Part shown: positions 60,186-64,000 of the stretch, in pieces
How the letters are laid out: every line of letters begins with the position of its first letter
Position numbering within the stretch: the first letter of the stretch is position 1
Assembly (NCBI GenBank): GCA_963555705.1
Contig: OY743190.1
Span: 19,599,491-19,663,490 of the forward strand
Direction: 5' to 3'
Length of the DNA stretch: 64,000 nucleotides
Origin: Ligustrum vulgare
Lineage: Eukaryota > Streptophyta > Magnoliopsida > Lamiales > Oleaceae
Notes under the pieces: generated by a model
Seen by the model: the letters and a program-made list of their open reading frames with translations, nothing else
Databases searched by the model: none
What the model was told of the DNA's origin: nothing
Program-made: the position numbers and the translations under genes

Positions 60186-61440
60186 CAGGTCATAATTAAT
60201 TATATATATGTTATTGTTTATGGTCACAAGTCACAATTTTTTTGGTCACAATTCACAATGTATTATGTCACAAGTCACAAATCTGGTCACAAGTTTATGG
60301 TCACAGTCACAATTTATTTCTTGGTCACAAATTTCAGATTTTGTAGGTCACGATTTTTTTCGGTAGGAAATCTCCAATCAATTAGTCACAACATAACAAA
60401 TTATGAGTCACAAATCACAAATTTCATTGATCACAATTTTTTTTCGAATACAAATTAAGAATTTTTTGACTCACAATTTTCATAAATCACTAGTTTTCTT
60501 GGTCACAGATCATAAATTTTATATGTCACAATTTATAAAATTATTTAATTGACTCATTTTTTGTCACAAATTATCGATTTAGTTGGTCACGATCTATTTT
60601 TCGATCACAAACCAAAAATTTTATAGGTCACAGATTAAGGTCACAACAATTAATTGGTCACGGCTTATTTTTGGGTCACAATTAACAAATTATTAGGTCA
60701 CAATAATTCAATTAAAGATCACAAATTATCAAAAATTTTAGGTCACAATTTTACAATTTACGATCACGATCACAAATCATAAATTTTATAGGTCACAAAT
60801 TATTAGATTTCTCGACCACAAATTATAAAATTATTTGGTCACGATTTAATTCCCGATCTAGAATTTTGTACGTCACAACTTATTTAACAGCCACAAATTT
60901 TAAATTAATCGATCACAAACCACGTGTATTAAAGGTTACGACTTATTTCTCAATCACAAAATGTATGGTTCACAATTAATTTCTCGGTCACAAATATTTG
61001 ATCACAGCTTATTTTCGATCACAAATTAAAAATTTATAGGTCACAACTATTTTTCGATCATAATTTATAAAATTAATCAATCACAAATCTCAATTTGTTA
61101 GGTCACAATTTATGGTCATAGTCACAAGTCACGAATTTTAAGTTCACAAATTATCAAATAAATTAATTAAGATCTAATTTTTAGGTCATAATTTATCAAA
61201 TTAATCAGTCACTACTCATTTATCGGTCACAAGTCATAATTTTTTTTAGGTATAACGTCTTTCTTAATCACTAATAATGAATTTTTTGGTCACAATTTAC
61301 AAATTTCTTAAGTCACAACATATTTATCAGTCACAAATCTCGAATTTTATGACACAACTTTTTCTTGGCCACAAATTTCAAGTTAATTGATCACAAACTA
61401 ACAAATTGTGAGTCACAATCATCTATAATTGGTCACAACG
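60186..61440. repeat. Field of degenerate TCACAA repeats
   Basis: Several dozen copies of (G)GTCACAAAT or TCACAATTT, spaced irregularly (roughly 10-45 bases), fill 1.25 kb on the plus strand. Between them are AT-rich fillers such as TTTATAGG and TTTTTCGA. Adjacent motifs are often GGTCACAA...TCACAAATT pairs. No reading frame runs through it. It looks like a decayed minisatellite. Confidence 0.75.
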
Positions 61441-61447
61441 TAGTTAG

Positions 61448-61475
61448 CCACCCACCCCACCCCACCCCACCCCAC
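61448..61475. repeat. CACCC microsatellite
   Basis: About five uninterrupted CCCAC units. Confidence 0.85.
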
Positions 61476-62482
61476 TTTACCCTATGCTAAACTCAACCCA
61501 AGCCAATTAAACTGAACCGTAAACCCACTCAGCAAGTTGTCGTCTGCACCATTACCAACGACCGTCGCCCACAAACCTTCGTCGCACCACCTACAAACAT
61601 CCACCTTACCCAACTCCGCCCCTTGTCCTCCTCCTCCACCACTGAGTGCCAGCAAAATTTTCACCGTCCACCATCACCAACACCAACACCACCACATTGC
61701 ACACACAACATCATCACCAAACCACACACACAACACCACCACAAATCTCGCACACACCACCAAAAAAAAAAAAAGGAAGAAGAAGAAGAAACTAGTTTTA
61801 GACATGAAGAGGAAAATAGATTCAGATGATCTGCGATGTCACATGGCTGCACTGCCACAACAACTTGCTGTTGTGTGGCTGTAATCGCGATTTCATAGCA
61901 TAATCGCGCGGCTACAGTTGAAGGTTCGCGACGAAGAGTAGGAGTAGATGGATCTCTGGAGAAGAGGGGACATGGAAGAGTGTAACGCCGGAGGAAGTTG
62001 GTAAGGTAAAGTATCTGGGCAGCGAACGAGCCTCGCGACAGTGATGTTCTTTTGATTTTGCGGTGGGAGTGAATCTCACTGGAAAAGACATGTATTGTGT
62101 TTTGATTCTTTTGAATTAGATTAAGGTTATATTGAATTGGGGATGATATTATTTATTGTAATTAGAAATGGCCTGATTTATGTATGAATCATTTGTAAAT
62201 CTTAATTTTGAAGTGTTTAGTTCAAAAGCAAGTGACTGTGTAATTTCCACGTTCTAGAAACCAAACCCATGACTCATGGTCCATGTCGTGTCTCCTGGAA
62301 ACAATGGCGCACACGTGGGCTATGGCCCAACCTACTTGTATGTATGTTTTCTCCTCTTCAAAGACTATTGGTATCCCTTATGACCAGACTCAAATGTTAA
62401 GGTGGAGATTTTAAAATTGGTCTAAGTTCCTTTTATTTTCCTACGTGGAATACACTTTCACACATTCATTTTAATCATCAAA
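61476..62482. other. No gene recognised
   Basis: A C-rich then purine-rich segment (61540-61800) with low-complexity frames (poly-His/Thr-like), followed by ordinary AT-rich sequence. A KKKRKKKKK-type frame at 61537-61884 is probably an artefact of the A-rich run. Confidence 0.4.
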
Positions 62483-62520
62483 CTAGTGAATCAGCCGTGT
62501 GATGCAAGGGAAGAAACGTC
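62483..62520 (-). mobile_element. Helitron 3' terminus (probable)
   Basis: On the minus strand CCTTGCATCACACGG is followed by CTGATTCACTAG and T. The hairpin is decayed (4 of 6 pairs) but placed as expected, and it lies about 120 bp past the end of the helicase remnant on the same strand. Confidence 0.55.
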
Positions 62521-62589
62521 TGATAAAGGTAATTCAATGTGAAATTGGATGAATCCTTAGGATAAAATAAATAAATTTCGCAAATAGGA

Positions 62590-63260
62590 AATAAGATCAT
62601 CATTTATTTGTTTAATATGACTACAAATTTTGGAATACTTCTTTGTAAACAACAATGTTTGTTGATTTTGTTGGTTTTCCATTCTTACCACAATCAACAT
62701 CTTTAATCTGGAACGATTTGTCACCCTAGAAATCGTAACATAAAGTTGTCTATGTGTAAACACCAGCCATTTAAGAAGAAGTCCCACATGCGAGAGCGAT
62801 TGTCCCTGACTCTTATTATAGTCATGGCACAGGACACCATCAATAGAAATTATCTTTTTTTGAAATCTAATAGGTATCCTAAAATCAGAAGGATTGAACA
62901 ACGTCCTTGGAATAAAGAATTCATGTCCTGCATTGCTGCTGAAAAGAGTTTAACCTTCTAGATCATGGTCGCCAAGTTTTGTAACTATCAACATTGTTCC
63001 ATTGTACAATCACTTTGTATGATCAATATTTCTTAGAAAAAGCAATGGATCTGCAAAGGAAATAAAGAGGATGCACTTCGCTTATCCGCTGCAACAGTCC
63101 ACCACGTGGCGCGATAATGATATCCATGTGTCCAGGTTGTGTAACAAAATCCACCGACAATCAATTCGGAAATTTCATTGACAACAGGTAAATCATATTG
63201 CCTATCATCGGTCACCTACCGACCAATAAGTATAATTCTTACATCTGAAGTGTTTTCCTC
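62590..63260 (-). pseudogene. Helitron helicase (PIF1-like) C-terminal remnant
   Basis: Helitrons encode a Rep-helicase that copies the element by rolling circle. On the minus strand, from the right: a frame with VTDDRQYDLPVVNEISELIVGG then DIIIA/RGGL-like residues (63080-63215); NIDHTK*LYNGTMLIVTKLGDH (about 62960-63030); FFIPRTLFNPSDFRIPIRFQKK; and the hallmark NKSQGQSLSHVGLLLKWLVF and THRQLYVTISRVT (62700-62815). Several stops and small frameshifts break it, and the N-terminal Rep domain is not visible within the window. It could instead be a host PIF1-like helicase fragment, but the nearby Helitron-type end and the DNA-dominated setting favour a Helitron. Confidence 0.75.
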
Positions 63261-64000
63261 AATCATCTTTTCTCTAACCAACCTAAACTACATTACCAAT
63301 TTGTTGTATTTATCTATCATATCCTTCAAATCATAAACTATACAATCATGCAACATTCAATCGCATGATTCACTTCTACGGGGGGACATGAAAAGACATA
63401 AATTAAATTTTAGACTATCACAACAAAATTTTCTATAAACAGTATAAATATATAAGAAATAAATACATATAAGAAATAAATATATGTCTGAATGTTCTCA
63501 ATGAAGTTCTTAATCCTGTTGTCCCTGCAGTATAACAAATTTTTTAAAATAAGAGGATGATCTTCCATACGAGGAATCTTCAATTTCCCTTACATACAAC
63601 AAAGTAGGGGTGAACAAATCAACCACAAAATCGAACTAAACCGCTACAAATGGTATGGTTTGGTTTGATTTGAAAAAATTCCAAACCTCCTTAAATGGTT
63701 TGGTTTAGGTTTCAATTGTCAAAACTGTGATTTCAAGCAATCAACTTGCCAAATTTTAAAAAAATACAGGCTAATGTTCAATTTAAAAAATTGCAACACA
63801 CTTTTTATCATCAACAAATCAAAATTAAGGAGTCAAAGATTAATTTGTTCAAATCCACAACCATTTGGAAATAATTCTTGCCCCTACAGTTCATAATCAT
63901 CATTCAAGACATTTTCTTAAAATAAAATTTTTAATGTAAGAACAAACTACGATTTATTTAGAAAAATTTAAATGTTTGATTCTATATGATTAGTTTGTTT
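63261..64000. other. Unassigned, possibly interior of the Helitron
   Basis: AT-rich and non-coding as read. A GTAGGGGTGAACAAATCAACC start at 63607 resembles hAT ends, but a matching end and 8-bp duplication could not be confirmed. Confidence 0.35.

Noticed and set aside
60186..61440. CRISPR or Helitron array interpretation
   Set aside because: Motif is only 6-9 bases, spacing is irregular and no spacer structure is present.
61537..61884. 115-residue frame with a Lys run
   Set aside because: C-rich and A-run sequence; no domain visible.
63607..63892. Second hAT MITE
   Set aside because: GTAGGGGTGAAC and TTGCCCCTAC are loosely inverted, but the flanking 8 bases differ, so ends are unproven.

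Overview
This window is repeat-dominated nuclear DNA of a flowering plant, probably a dicot. It is AT-rich and full of long-terminal-repeat (LTR) retrotransposons, many primed by initiator tRNA-Met. It also holds plant-type hAT, Harbinger-like and Helitron debris and two broken fragments of conserved plant genes. I see no intact host gene, RNA gene or CRISPR array.

Left edge (1-3748): one small unrecognised reading frame and a truncated S-adenosylmethionine synthetase. An AT-rich 1.24-kb tandem duplication follows. Its second copy is split by a 21.5-kb nested retrotransposon block.

3749-25257: a chromodomain Ty3/gypsy element (probably Tekay/Del type, minus strand) with 3.2-kb LTRs, a 5-bp target duplication (CTTGT) and a largely non-coding interior. 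A related element with 2.8-kb LTRs sits inside it. The inner element has a complete 1497-residue gag-pol frame with one altered catalytic residue. It is arranged LTR-interior-LTR-partial interior, and a deletion fuses its second integrase in frame to the outer element's gag start.

25258-37567: the rest of the tandem duplication, a Helitron-like 3' end, a solo LTR, a ~260-bp tandem repeat interrupted by a solo LTR that itself carries an inverted nested LTR, a non-autonomous hAT element, a small Harbinger-type MITE, and the last-exon remnant of a SUMO gene.

37568-53171: a Ty1/copia deletion derivative that keeps gag and protease but has lost integrase and reverse transcriptase (37568-41576), then a complete but decayed 9.7-kb Ty3/gypsy Tat-lineage element (43510-53171) with a second RNase H domain and a minisatellite inside gag.

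53172-64000: a decayed copia pol on the minus strand hit twice by the same MITE family, a perfect-ended hAT MITE, a 1.2-kb field of degenerate TCACAA repeats, and a Helitron helicase remnant.

The elements do not form a pathway. They record an insertion history. The most unusual points are the compensating hairpin array in the LTRs, the degenerate but recently moved outer element with a plausible helper nested in it, and the integrase-chromodomain fusion frame placed behind an LTR. All boundaries and family calls come from reading the sequence; no database search or alignment program was run.
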